Source: Symsagittifera roscoffensis (lineage: Eukaryota; Xenacoelomorpha; Acoela; Convolutidae). Taken from it: a stretch of DNA of 64,000 nt. This document shows positions 11,018-21,406 of the stretch, piece after piece; position 1 is the stretch's first letter, and every line of letters begins with the position of its first letter. The notes under the pieces were generated by a model. It worked only from the letters and a program-made list of their open reading frames with translations. It ran no database searches and was not told where the DNA came from. Both the position numbers and the translations under genes were made by a program. Where the stretch lies: contig NC_087063.1 in assembly GCF_963678635.1 (NCBI RefSeq), positions 25,242,701-25,306,700 on the forward strand. Direction: 5' to 3'.

Positions 11018-11411
11018 CGAAACAAAAAACAAGAGAAAAAGCTGACGGACTAGTGTTTTAAATCGAGAATGGATGACTTTAAAATGTGGGAAGGTGTAGA
11101 AATCTCGTTTCACATGCCTTCACTACATGAATGTCAAAAATTCAAGATTTTTGGACGCCAAGAAAAAGGTCAGCACGATGATTGGTGCAACATAGGAAAA
11201 CCAACCAACCAATAATCAGTCCCCACAAAAACCAAGCTCCAATAAAGCCAGCGACGAGAAAAACGATGACCAAACAACAAGCGATAAGTCTTGTAAAGGC
11301 AGCGAAAATGTCAAAGGAAAGAATGTCGAAACACCATCATCTAAAGATTTGGTTAATGAATCTAAAACAAACAGTGCAGCAACTCCAAGTGAAGAAAAAC
11401 AAAAGGATTAG
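11018..11411 (+). pseudogene. LINE ORF1-like protein, C-terminal part, copy 4
   Basis: Same protein as 360-764: FKMWEGVEISFHMPS block, then the Lys/Asn/Ser-rich tail. The frame changes near 11,180. Confidence 0.6.
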
Positions 11412-11639
11412 GATCTCAACAACCAGGGAGTAGATTTTCATTCTTACTCAGCGAAAGAAAAACTGACAATTTCAACATCGAAAATTCTAAACGGAGATGT
11501 TCCCGTGACGGAAGAAGGCTTACAAAAAGAGAGCGTGAAGTTTCACCAACCTCTTGGTAAGTTTAAACACGGAACATGGGGCCTAAAATGAAATCTAAAT
11601 ATACCGGAGAAGACTTGGCTGAAGAGAAGTGAAAAAAGT

Positions 11640-13800
11640 CCGCAAAAAAGGTCCGAATCCGAGTTTAGTTGAGATTATCATTTCGTGCTGGAAATTCTTC
11701 AAAAGAAAATGATTTTTCAGATTGCCGAAAAGTTCAAAAAACTCTCAATTTTACTTCTGAGGGAGTGTCCAAAATTTGTAGTCAATGGATCTCAAAGAAC
11801 ATAGTTAACTCAAATAAGTAAACTAAGTAGATCAAACGTTTATCATAGAGATAATGATATTCTCAAACAGTTTCGAAAGTATTTTTAAATTATTTTTTTC
11901 GAATAATTTTACAACATACTCCGAACAACTACTAATGACGTTTTTATCAAACAATAAATTAGAAAATAATGTGACTGTGGCTAAAATCTTTTTACCGAAG
12001 ATGCAATTCACTTAACTATAAACAAACTGAATTTGAAAAGCTCGCCTGGACCAGACGGTCTTTCATCTCGGCTATACGAGACTTTCACGAATGAATTTTG
12101 TTCAATTAAAGCTAAAGTATTCAATCACTTTAATCAAGGCGGAAAACAACCAAACAAATTTTGTTTAGCAATGATCAAACTGCTCCCGCAATCTGAAAAT
12201 GCCAAGGCAGTACAAGATTTTTGCCAAATTAGTCTCATGAACAACGACGCAAAAATAAGTAAGGTCTTTGCAATAAGAAAGTTGCAAAAAACTATTACTC
12301 CAAAACGATTGGCTAACCGAGGTTCATGTGCAGTAAAACTAGACTTTTCTAAAGCATTTGACAGAGTTGACAGATCAATTCCCATCAAACTTTTGAAAAA
12401 GTTAAATTTTCATGACTTTTCGGTTAGAGCTATTGAAATTTTGTATTTAGACTCGAACGCAGTAATTGAGACAAATCGTTTTCTTATCAGCCAGGTTCAA
12501 AATTCATTAGGGAGACAAGGTTGCCCTCTTTCTGCATTTCCATTCTTAGTTTTTATCGAACCCTTACTTCAAGCAATTGATTCTACAGATGCAATTGAAG
12601 GTTTCGTGTTATTGTGCCCCAAACTAGTTTCAAATGCAGACGACCTAACTTGCCCTGTCAAAATCCGTTGTATTGACAGGTAGTTTCGATTAACCGAAAA
12701 CATTTGCAAACAAACTCAAATGATGATTGACACACGTTAAAGTCAAGGACAGTAAAATGAAACAGTCAAGGGATCAAAATACATGGTGTTTTGTTTTACA
12801 CTAACCAAAAAATTGAAAATAATAATCTAATGTTAAGTTCTCAAATTCAAAATTATTGTTGGTTAATTTCACTTAGTAAATCTTTGAAGGCCAAGTCATT
12901 AACACTGTCAATTTATGTTCTCTCTAAGTTTTTTCATCTGGATCGTCATACTACAGTTAACTTGAATACCTTTTAGAAACTGCCAAGTTTTATTGAATGT
13001 AGACTTTAAAAAATCAAGCAGACTAGATATAAGGAAAGAAGTTTTGTATCATCCAACTTTAGATGGTTGGGTAGGCTTACCATGGCTACAACTCAAACTT
13101 CTCAGTCAAAAAATTATTAATATCGTTGCTTCCGATATTTCAGATTGAAACCGTTTGTTACCAACAGAATTTAATTTCCCGAAATAAATCGAACATTTGT
13201 TGAGAAAAACTAACACCCCAGTTGAAATAGTTTCGAGTGATATTGCAATACTTTCAGCCGTTTAAACAAGCTGCCGTTTGATTATAACACTGCAGACAAA
13301 CTCTCGAGATGTTTAATAATTTTGCTAACCAAACTGTAGTTTTCATCGAGCTGCAATTTCTCGTTTGTATTTTGCTGCAAACTTTTATCTCTGTTCAGAA
13401 GAAGATTTGATTAAATTTACAGGCAAAGTTAGGAAAAACTTAATGCTTGATGTGTGAGAAAAAACTTTTTATATAAATTCGCGTACGCTGTTTTTAAAGA
13501 TCGCGAAAAGCAATGATTTTGTTTTTTCAGTATGCGCCCGATTATTTCATTTTAATTTAGAAAGCGAAACATTCGTACACCTAATTTTCATTTCACCCTC
13601 GCAACAGCCTTCAAGAAATATATTACAGATTAGCAATTGGCGCGACATTTTTGTATCATTAAACCTTGCAAAACTTAGGTATGTTGTTGCGGTTATTCGT
13701 GGTGCATACGCAAAATCATCGATTTCATGTAAAATCCATTTGGAAACTTTTGTGTCTTGGGAAGTATGGAAAAAGAAAAACACGAAATACAAAATGCTCC
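11640..13800 (+). pseudogene. LINE reverse transcriptase, copy 4
   Basis: The best open piece is 12,033-12,683: KSSPGPDGLSSRLYETF, then a deletion, motif A KLDFSKAFDRVDRS near 12,335, a degraded motif B SLGRQGCPLSAF near 12,508-12,545, and SNADDLTC near 12,625-12,655. Copy 1 has the same NADD change and the same SLGRQGCP wording. A thumb fragment (12,791-12,976) and the C-terminal Cys segment (about 13,547-13,800) follow. It is a dead copy. Confidence 0.85.
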
Positions 13801-14235
13801 TTCTGATACAAAATACCAAAAAAACAGGTTATTCAACCCAGTAAAAGTAATGTTAGTTGAAAAAAAACTGCTAAGATATAGAAAGTAGACATTTCAAGCG
13901 TACCAGGATACCCTTTTCCTATCTTCAAGTTGTTAGTTCTATCCACGGAGCTATTCGGAGGGTTACTCAAAAATCTTTCTAACAAGCGAGCACGTTATGC
14001 TAGCACGCTCTTAACACAAAATTTTTTATCGCTCTAACTCTAAAAACTCAAAAATTCGATCCTCAAGACATATTGACAAAATTTAGAAAATATCAAAATT
14101 TTGATCGAAAAAACTTTGTTTTTGCCAACTTCTAGTCAGTCTTTTTTCGCGCGGTTTCTTTACTTAGGGAGATTGAACTACGTAGTAGGTCACTGTACAG
14201 AAGCCTTTTACCTTTCAGAAAAGCTCAAATATCAA
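13800..14235 (+). repeat. LINE 3' tail plus shared flank, second copy
   Basis: Near-copy of 3563-4010. The match ends near 14,225; from there the sequence switches to a tail like that after copy 2 (AAAATGTACA and AACTATCTAGACGAG words at about 14,320-14,360). Confidence 0.75.
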
Positions 14236-14293
14236 TATAAAAATTGTAATTAAAGCACAAGTCAAAAAAAGATCAAAATACTATTTGACGACT

Positions 14294-14310
14294 CGGATAC
14301 CCAGTATCCG
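14294..14310. repeat. Inverted repeat of the LINE tail series
   Basis: CGGATACCCAGTATCCG: perfect 7-base arms around CCA. Same hairpin family as 8486-8658, again shortly before the GAACAGTTCAAAAACTATCT word. Confidence 0.65.
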
Positions 14311-14379
14311 GTTGAACCGAAAATGTACAAGAACAGTTCAAAAACTATCTAGACGAGTTCTTAACAATTTACAACCGAG

Positions 14380-14880
14380 TTGTTTTCGATAAATTTGATG
14401 TATTTGATGTACATGTTCGCTTTGAACACTAAGTAATTTTAATTTATAGTTCATCGTCAAAAATAGTTTATGTCCTAAAACAAAGGACTGGAAATTCTTT
14501 TGTCTCCTGACCTCCAGGAAGTTAATATCAATATCAAGTCAATGTGTTTAAATGCTCATTTAATGATACTTCTAATGCTTAAAAAAATAATTTGAACACA
14601 ATATTCCAAAATAAATTAGCATTAAGAACTATGGATTGAAAATCTGAACAAAAAATGAATTCTAGAACCAAGAACATTCATGTAAAATTGAAAAAATGAA
14701 TAGATTTAATTAAAGTCTTGTAAGTGAAAAAAAAAAGAAAAAAGTGTATATATTTCGACAATTAAAGAAATTCAATTAAAACTGTAAAACCAAATTTGAA
14801 CAAAGTAATTTCAAGAAACGTAATGGTGAAAGGGTATACATAACGAACCGTGCTCAGAGCCTAAGAAGAAAACAAGGTCA
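14380..14880. other. AT-rich spacer
   Basis: A-rich, low-complexity stretch with no supportable gene. It is probably the untranslated leader of the ORF1 relative that starts at 14,882. Confidence 0.4.
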
Positions 14881-14881
14881 G

Positions 14882-15636
14882 ATGAACGATTTCGAGATAC
14901 AAATCCTTATAGAACATGAAGTTCTCGTTGGATCAAATCCTGAAGATAACCAAAAAAACTGATTTCAAATCACCATACATCATACAGAGAAAGTCAAGAA
15001 TATCCAGATAATTAAAATAATTCCGCCATTCACAAAAACAACTTGAGTACTGGAACTTGAGAATAAAATTGAAAAGACCCAGAAAACTTGCGCTTCTAAA
15101 ACACTCAAGCCATTTCCATCAAATATGTGAAGAAAAATTTTGACATCCGAAAATCTACTACCAACAGAGACAGTAGAAACACTCAAATTTTGACGGTTGT
15201 GGCTCCCCCGAAATCAGAACATTTTATCTCAAGCATAAAGAGTCATGGACTGCTCCTGTTGTTCAAAACTGTTTTCCCAATGGGACTCGTAACGATAAGA
15301 TCAAATAAAATCTACCCGAAAGCGTCCAGGGTAAAAATCACTGATGAGCAATTTGTTTGTAGTGACCTAGAAGCAGTGAAAAATCTCCAACTATCATTTG
15401 GAATTAATAACAGCACATTATTATCACGAAAAAGCTGCATAACCATGGATTCTGGTGAAAAGGCGCACTCTGGGCAATGTAACTGTCCCCCGCTTGCGTC
15501 ACATATGAGGTTAAGAAAAATAGGCCCTTTAACCATTGGCTCAAGGGTCAGGGTCACTACCTCTTGTGTTTTTGCCAAATCATTCTGTCGGAGCCCTTTT
15601 GGTTCGCTTAGGTCATGGGACATCAAGATCGTGTAA
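14882..15636 (+). pseudogene. Diverged LINE ORF1 relative
   Basis: The ATG at 14,882 opens MNDFEIQILIEHEVLVGSNP, matching the ORF1 start of copy 3 in position and wording (HEVLI). After a frame change, the shared IIKIIPPF block appears near 15,020. The longest open stretch (15,127-15,636) contains EQFVCSDLEAVKNLQ, comparable to FPYECNDFEAKLIF of copy 3. It represents a second, much older subfamily of the same LINE. No RT follows; the sequence is cut off before 15,741 by another repeat. Confidence 0.5.
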
Positions 15637-15740
15637 CGGCTTAAAGGCTACTACCAAAATACCCCCACTCTAGAAATAAACACGTCACTATACTTAGGTC
15701 TCGAAATACCTAAAACACGCCAAGTCAACGCCTAGAAAAA

Positions 15741-15955
15741 GCTTCACTAGTCGACCTGCCGAATCAAGGTGTTATTTTGTTCAGCGATGGCACTCTCGTA
15801 TGAATTTTTGATGTACCTTATTGGGAACAAGACAGCTCCACTCGAATGGGTTGTTGTTGGACAAATTGCGAATAGCAATTTGACTACAGAGCGTTTTTGT
15901 ATCAACTTTCCCGCTCTTATTACTCGGTTCTTCTGATATTCTGACTTCAGGATAT
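15741..15955 (-). repeat. Dispersed ~220-bp repeat (R230), copy 1
   Basis: Shares CTTCACTAGTCGACC, GATGGCACTCTCGTA, GGGAACAAGACAGCTC, CACTCGAATGGG and GCGAATAGCAATTTG in order with 37,625, 45,139, 52,054 and 55,275. It truncates the P2 copy to its right. It might be a SINE or part of a larger element. Both antisense frames are open over part of it, which I treat as chance. Confidence 0.7.
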
Positions 15956-15959
15956 GAGC

Positions 15960-18900
15960 AACTGGCACATGCTCCGAAGACCTTGCAAGCAGTCTCAAAC
16001 AACTCAAGTTTCATGCTTTAATTGATTGCATGTATTGATTGCTCTTCTCAGGATACCACACGGACTGTGCCTCGCAATGACTCTGATAGTCTCTATGCGT
16101 TAAGTAAAATCTCCTGAGGTTGCGTTGTCCAGAAGCTTTGAGCAAAGGTTCGAGCTCAATGACCTTCGTATGGATCGAGTCGCATTTGTCCACGTCAGGG
16201 GCGTTATATGGTACTTTGCCCCTCGTACTTTGCCCCTCGTACTTTGCTTTTCTAGGTAACTAGATTTATCCCTCTCAAGACTCAAGAGTTCCTCTCCCCA
16301 TTTATCACTCAAGTCATCTACCCTGGGTCCAGGCACTGCTCCCCACATTTGTCTGAGCAATCGGTGCAAGTGATGTGACAATCTTGCCAGCCGTACGCAA
16401 TTAGGAACAAAAAAGACCTTGTCAATCATCACTCTCTGGCTGAACGCCTCCACCAACGACATGTGCAAAAGTAGTGGCTCCTGCAGAAATTTGCTATCAC
16501 TGATCCCACCTTCACGTTCATTGGCAGGCTATAGGCCTCACCCACTGGAAATCCCATTTTTGCTTCTAAGCTTACCTTTTATCACTTGATGTGTTTCTGG
16601 ATCATCTGCAACACTCCAGACCAGGTTTCCACACTCAATCCCGTGACTAGATAGTGTTCAGACTCTAGCATCTCAAGCGACTCCAGACTACACATTCTCG
16701 AGAAGAATTTTAGTGCCGTTGCCAAGTTGAAAATTGTACTCGCGTAGCAATCAGCAAGGATTTGCTTCTCACTTTTTTCTTTCTCTGCAACATCACCGAA
16801 CCACGTGGCCAAGTCCCTTCTCTGGAATGTTTGAATTATCACGCGCGATTGTCCATCACATGAGTGTCCTTGCCTCCTGTGGCCAGATAAAGGCTCCATC
16901 TTCTTTGGCAGTTCGTCTCTGGATTTTTGCGCTTTGTACTTGACTCTTCATGATGAGGCAAAATCATCTTTTGTATCACGTTTAAAATGCCCAGGTCTGC
17001 ATCTTTTCCCGTTGACAACCTTATCCGTTCTGTGCTCTCTTCATTCAAGCTCACTTGAGGATGTGATAACCAAAAAGGTCTCAATAGCCTTCAGACTACC
17101 CCCAAGTTCGTGAACAACCGTTCTCATCACCACTAGACTCAATTACAGTCCTTTCTCTGAGCGTGGAACACAGATAGTCTCGGCTTCGTTTCCAAAAACA
17201 AGCCTAGGCTTGGCTTCTCAGTTTCAATTATCGTCTCCGTCTAAAACTTCAGCAAATCAGTGACTTCAAAGTTCATGTACGCCGCTCCTGCTTCTGTGCT
17301 CAAGAAAGGGTTATAGGTTATCCCCATGACTCCAGAGAGATTTTGATACTTTCCCCGCTTGGAGGTTTTCGAGTACTCTTCCGCCTCTATCATGGCACGA
17401 TGCTCATCATTGCTGCTGTCAAACTTCTTGTTTGAGAATCTCCTGATCTCTTCGCTTAATTCTCAAGATAAGATTTCGCCTGGAATCAACGCCCTTTTCA
17501 ATCCCAGTGTTCTGGTGCACAATCAGGATGGTTTTTAAGACTCTGTTTTCCAACGCACTATTCTTCGTTGCCCTCTGATAGCAAGCCTATATCACCGCAT
17601 CAGGTAATACTGACAAGATCCATCCCAAGAAACATGTAGCACTATTCCTACTTGTCAGACTCGTTTTGGAATTGCCTCGAGCGACTTACTGCGTCACCAT
17701 TCGGTAGACGTGTAGGCCCTCAACGCCCAACTTTAACTTATCGCACACAGTTAGATCCTCCAGTGAAACTCCAGCCAGGTATCGCGTGAACAGCAACTGA
17801 CCCTCAGTCCTGGTGATTAGCCATCAGGGCCTTGGTGGGTGAGGGAGCCATCACTTCGTTTTCGTAGTATTCGACTTGTAATTTCTTCCAGGTTCGTTCC
17901 AGTTGGCTCCTAGGCTCCAACTTGTTCACTTCTGCCCTGTGCTGCTTGGCTCAACTCCGGCGCTTCCTGGACATAAACCGATCTATCTTATTCAGACAAA
18001 TCTCTAGTTTCTTTATCGTGTCCAGGGCTATCCTCCAAGAACGAGCCGTGTTCGCCTTGAGGCTTTTCTCAAGCGGATTGCAAGTGATTTGTTGTCCGAT
18101 GCTCTGGTATTGACTGAAAAACCATTCCGAGGCGACAATCACCTCCCATGTCTGTCCATGTGGTGGATTCTCTCTTTATCTTTTCCCGTTGCGGCTTAAA
18201 ATCTTATTCTGTCACTGGCTCTGATGCACCTTCCATGTCGATTCTTACTTCCGTCAATTTCCTAGATCTCTATGTAATTATCCTAGAATTACCTATGTAG
18301 GCTGCCGTCTTCCTTCCACATTGCCAAAATCATCGGAGGTATCTCTTTCAGGTTCGCCTCTGATACCGCTTCCGTTGAGGGACTTCCTTCTTCCGTCTCC
18401 CGTATCTTTTTCCTTGACCTCGACTCTTTGCTCGGGGGCGTGTACACAATTAACACCGAGGCGGCCTCCTTTTCTTGATCCTCTTCCGCTGACTCTTGCC
18501 TTCCCCATTCTATCGTGGTATCAGGACTGCAAGTTCTAACCGTTGTCGCTTCAGCTGGGGTCGTTCCCTGTCCATTTGTTCCTCGGTTTCTGTGAGAGCT
18601 TCTTCCATCCTTTCTATTTCTGTCACTTCCGAGCCTTCTCGCTTCGAGGCATCCTTTTCTCCACAGGAAGATTTCTCTTGTCTCCAGGAGTGTCAATCGA
18701 CAGAAGCGAAGGTGTAACCGGTCTCTTGTCTTCAGTGGGGGATACGTAGAGGTCGCCAGACGCGGTAAGCCTGTGTCCCTCATGTTGCATCTCTACCTCT
18801 TCCAACCCGTAAGGCGCCAGATACTTCCTTGTGCTGCATCTCAATTCCACTTTCAAGTCTAAGTGTCCTTCTTCCACTATGACCCGGCCACCGTTTTATA

Positions 18901-18990
18901 CTGGATTCAAATTCTCGTATCAGACCATCTCAAGCACACTAATTAGTTTAAGCACATCAAACCTTGGTGGCATCGACCCCCTCATGACTC
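15960..18990 (-). pseudogene. P2, long helical protein of unknown family, copy II (C-truncated)
   Basis: On the minus strand, a series of broken frames matches the P2 copy at 60.7-64 kb in order. N-terminal LKVELRCSTRKYL block (18,877 leftward), SIDTPGDKRN, then a charged linker (18,780-18,290). Next come WKKLQVEYYENEV near 17.88 kb and EIRRFSNKKFD near 17.43 kb. SGVMGITYNPFLST lies near 17.3 kb, NCVRLARLSHHLHRLLRQMW near 16.35 kb, ELEPLLKASGQRNLRRFYL near 16.13 kb and LELFETACKVFG at 16.01 kb, where the dispersed repeat cuts it off. Mostly alpha-helical by composition. I recognise no named domain. At least six frame changes. Linked to macrodomain debris at 19 kb in divergent orientation. Confidence 0.7.
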
Positions 18991-19007
18991 TTGCATCGAC
19001 CACTTCA

Positions 19008-19620
19008 TTTTTGTCCGGGGAGTGGCGGTAGGACTCACCCACGCCAAAAAAATAATGATCAAGAAGCTCAAGAAGTCAATGGAATCCGGTAGACATGGAC
19101 TGGAGTTGAAACAAAAGGAAGTCGAGCCCGCTTCCAGACCAAATTCGAAATACCGAACGAAAACTCGGAAAACTTTTTAATCACAGACAGCGATTTCATC
19201 TTGCCAGACAAAATCAGTGCGTGCAATCTGCATAACCGCGGACATGAGCTTCAAGACTAGGCTAAAAGCGGATTTCAAAAAAGAATGTCAGAATGTGGAG
19301 ATCCTGTTCAGACAGAGACCGGGTTGCGTGGCCTAGCGGCATTCCCTTCGTCTTCATCGCAGGTGCCAGGCAAATACCTGTGCTTTTTGTTGACAAAAGT
19401 CAGTGAGAAGAATGTGGTGGATCCTGATTACCTGGTAGTGGCTTTGTCGCGGATAGGAGATTTTCTGATCGAAAAAGAAGTAAGAGAGGTCACGATACTA
19501 GTTTATGATCCGAACAGTGACAAATTGAATCTTGCAAGTAGTCTCAGTGGAGCCGGAGATAACAGTACACCTACACAACAAATATTGTCTGAGCATTGCC
19601 CGAGTCGTGAGCTGGGATAG
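19008..19620 (+). pseudogene. OARD1/TARG1-like macrodomain of a retroelement, plus-strand copy
   Basis: Macrodomains bind or hydrolyse ADP-ribose. Three frame pieces give the family order. A basic lead-in (FVRGVAVGLTHAKKIMIKKL) comes first. Strand 1 and the binding-loop region (DSDFILPDKISA, then CITADMSFKTRLKADFKK) follow near 19,190-19,290, then LFRQRPG. The second half is GKYLCFLLTKVSEKN, DYLVVALSRIGDFLIEK, VTILVYDPNSDKL near 19,370-19,530, then the end strand TVHLHNKYCLSIA. The YLxFLLTK and spaced D..L pattern is typical of the OARD1-like branch. The glycine-rich second loop of that family reads VYDPN here, so catalysis is doubtful even in the parent. Frame shifts near 19,225 and 19,335. 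Confidence 0.65.
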
Positions 19621-20335
19621 GGTCTTGAACTGTGACTTGGGTCTTGAGATGGGACTTGGTTCTTGAAATGGGACTTGGAAGGGTACAATGGGTGGTGGTA
19701 CACAGTATAACATTCAATTATAAAAGAAATATCTTGGTTGCTAAATTGAACTTTAACCAAACTGCACGGCGTCTAAACATAATTTGATTTGGATTTATAT
19801 TTAACGAACATTTGGATTGGTGCACGTAAATATGGTGCTTTGCTCATTGGAGCAAGCAGTTGACTGGTTGACGAAAAGATATTTTTATCAAAACTGTTTA
19901 AAAAGGTTTTAAGACATTGTGAATGGGAGTTAGCCCAGTGATAGAACTTTTACAAGTCTAAAATACAGTTTTATTTTCGGATTGAATTTGATAAATCATC
20001 AGAGAAAACACAATCGCGAGACGACCAAAACAAATAGCAAGAGAATTTTTGGGGATCTGGAGATTCACACTATGCTGTCACGAGGGACCAAGCCAGATTT
20101 TCTCGAGTTTTTAACCTTGGTTGGTATTTCCTGAGTGGCTATTTTTGAGTAGTTCTTTCTGGTTTGGTCCTCTGGTCTTGAGCACTTTGCAATCTTCAAC
20201 TATGGCCGATCGTTTCTGGAAATCGATGCCAGCTGCACTGAAAAAATGCAGACTTGACTCTTCCGCTGACTCTTGCCTTCCCCATTCTCTTGTCTCAAGT
20301 ACGTTTTTCCCCCCTTTTAGCCTGATGTAAAAAAA
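19560..20335 (+). repeat. Post-macrodomain non-coding segment, copy A (possible LTR or 3' UTR)
   Basis: Begins at the last strand of the macrodomain (ACAGTACACCTACACAACA) and runs through GGGATAGGG, a TACAATGGGTGGTGG word, GGAGCAAG, and CACAATCGCGAGACGACC. Further copies start at about 21,020 and 22,450. Its place directly after the last domain fits a 3' untranslated region or LTR, but I could not find paired TG...CA ends or target duplications. Confidence 0.5.
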
Positions 20336-21406
20336 ACAAGCTTTAAAAAATGTTTATCTTTATTACTCATTTGATCTTAACTTTTTGCTTTCACTTTTTC
20401 TTTTTAGAATTGAGCTGTCTTTACAGGATCTAGGTGCAGTATCCGGCCTCGTTTTCCGGATATGAATCGTTTTGCTGTGCAGCTCCTCTCTCGGCTCCTT
20501 GTCTAATCCAGTTCTCATCAAAGTTGGCTTTCCAAACTCCAGCACTATGTCCCACATATCCTTGAATTCCTCGACATCTACCTTCCTTTCCACATTTCGA
20601 CTGACTTCTATCAAAAACTTTTGCCATCCCTCCTGATCCAGAGTACTCAAGAACGCTGTCTTGTTTCCCTCGAAGGTGTTCTTTCCTTAAATCTCGTCAC
20701 TCGAGAATACCATGCCCATCGCTGTCGACTGACTCCCAAGTTGCGTCGCCAGATTCGTTCGAGAAGATCCAAGAGGTGGCGTCGCCGTGTTGGCCCAATC
20801 ATAATCACTTAGATCCTGTAGTAGTTCTCTCGTGGTGCTAGGACTGTAAGTTCTAACGGTCATCGCTTCAGCTGCGGTTGTTCCCCTGTCCATTTGTTCC
20901 TCGGTTTCAGTGAGAGCTTCTTCCATCCTTTCTATTTCTGTCACTTCCGAGCCTTCTCGCTTCGAGGCATCCCATTCTCCACAAGAAGATTTCTTTTGTC
21001 TCCAGGAGTGTCAATCGACAGTACACTTACACAACATATTTTGTCTGAGCTTTGTCTTAGTCGTGAGCTGGGATAGGGGTCTTGAGTTGGGAGTTGGGTC
21101 TTGAAATGGAGATTGGCAGGGTACAATGGGTGGTGGTACATAGAAAAAATTTCATTTATAAAATAAACATCTTGGTTGCTAAATTGAAACATTAACCAAA
21201 CTGCACGGCGCCTAAACATAATAGGATTTGCATAAATGTATATTTAATTAACTTTTGGTTTGGTGCACGTAAATATGTTGCTTTGCTCATTGGAGCAAGT
21301 AGTTGACTGGTTGACGAAAAGATCTTTTTATCAAAAAATTTTAAGACATTGTGAATGGGAGTTAGCCCAGAGGTAGAAATTTTACAAGTCTAAAATACAG
21401 TTTTAT
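19975..21406. repeat. 1,432-bp tandem duplication, unit 1
   Basis: Nearly identical to 21,407-22,838 with a constant offset of 1,432. The break lies within ACAGTTTTATTTTCGG, which occurs at 19,966, 21,398 and, changed, 22,830. The unit carries a non-coding part, the minus-strand protein piece 20,960-20,363 and the end of the macrodomain. Confidence 0.9.
20363..20960 (-). pseudogene. Retroelement polyprotein tail fragment, unit 1
   Basis: Two minus-strand frames. 20,944-20,687 starts TEIERMEEALTETEEQMDRG and ends after SSRTNLATQLGSQ; a one-base shift then leads into NKTAFLSTLDQEGWQKFLIE and EFKDMWDIVLEFGKPTLMRT, ending at 20,363. The TEIERMEEALTETEEQ block is shared with the charged linker of P2 at 18.6 kb. 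The rest is charged and shows no named domain. I place it in the retroelement polyprotein because of its neighbours; the exact domain is unknown. Confidence 0.5.

Larger units (their letters stand above)
11008..13900 (+). mobile_element. L1/Tx1-like LINE, copy 4 (5'-truncated)
   Basis: Starts in mid-ORF1, then spacer, RT and C-terminal segment, closely matching copy 1 throughout, including the same ORF1-to-RT spacing without endonuclease. A roughly 100-base deletion near 12,260 removes part of the RT between ISLMN and motif A. Followed by the same 3' tail and flank as copy 1. Confidence 0.85.

Noticed and set aside
15312-15626. Antisense 104-codon frame over the ORF1 relative
   Set aside because: The plus frame shows the block similarity to LINE ORF1; the antisense frame has no matching relative.
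18293-18749. Plus-strand frames of 60-75 codons at 18.3-18.75 kb and 20.9-22.5 kb (FFHPFYFCHFRAFSL type)
   Set aside because: They are the reverse complement of the charged P2 / polyprotein linker, whose minus-strand reading is supported by copies.
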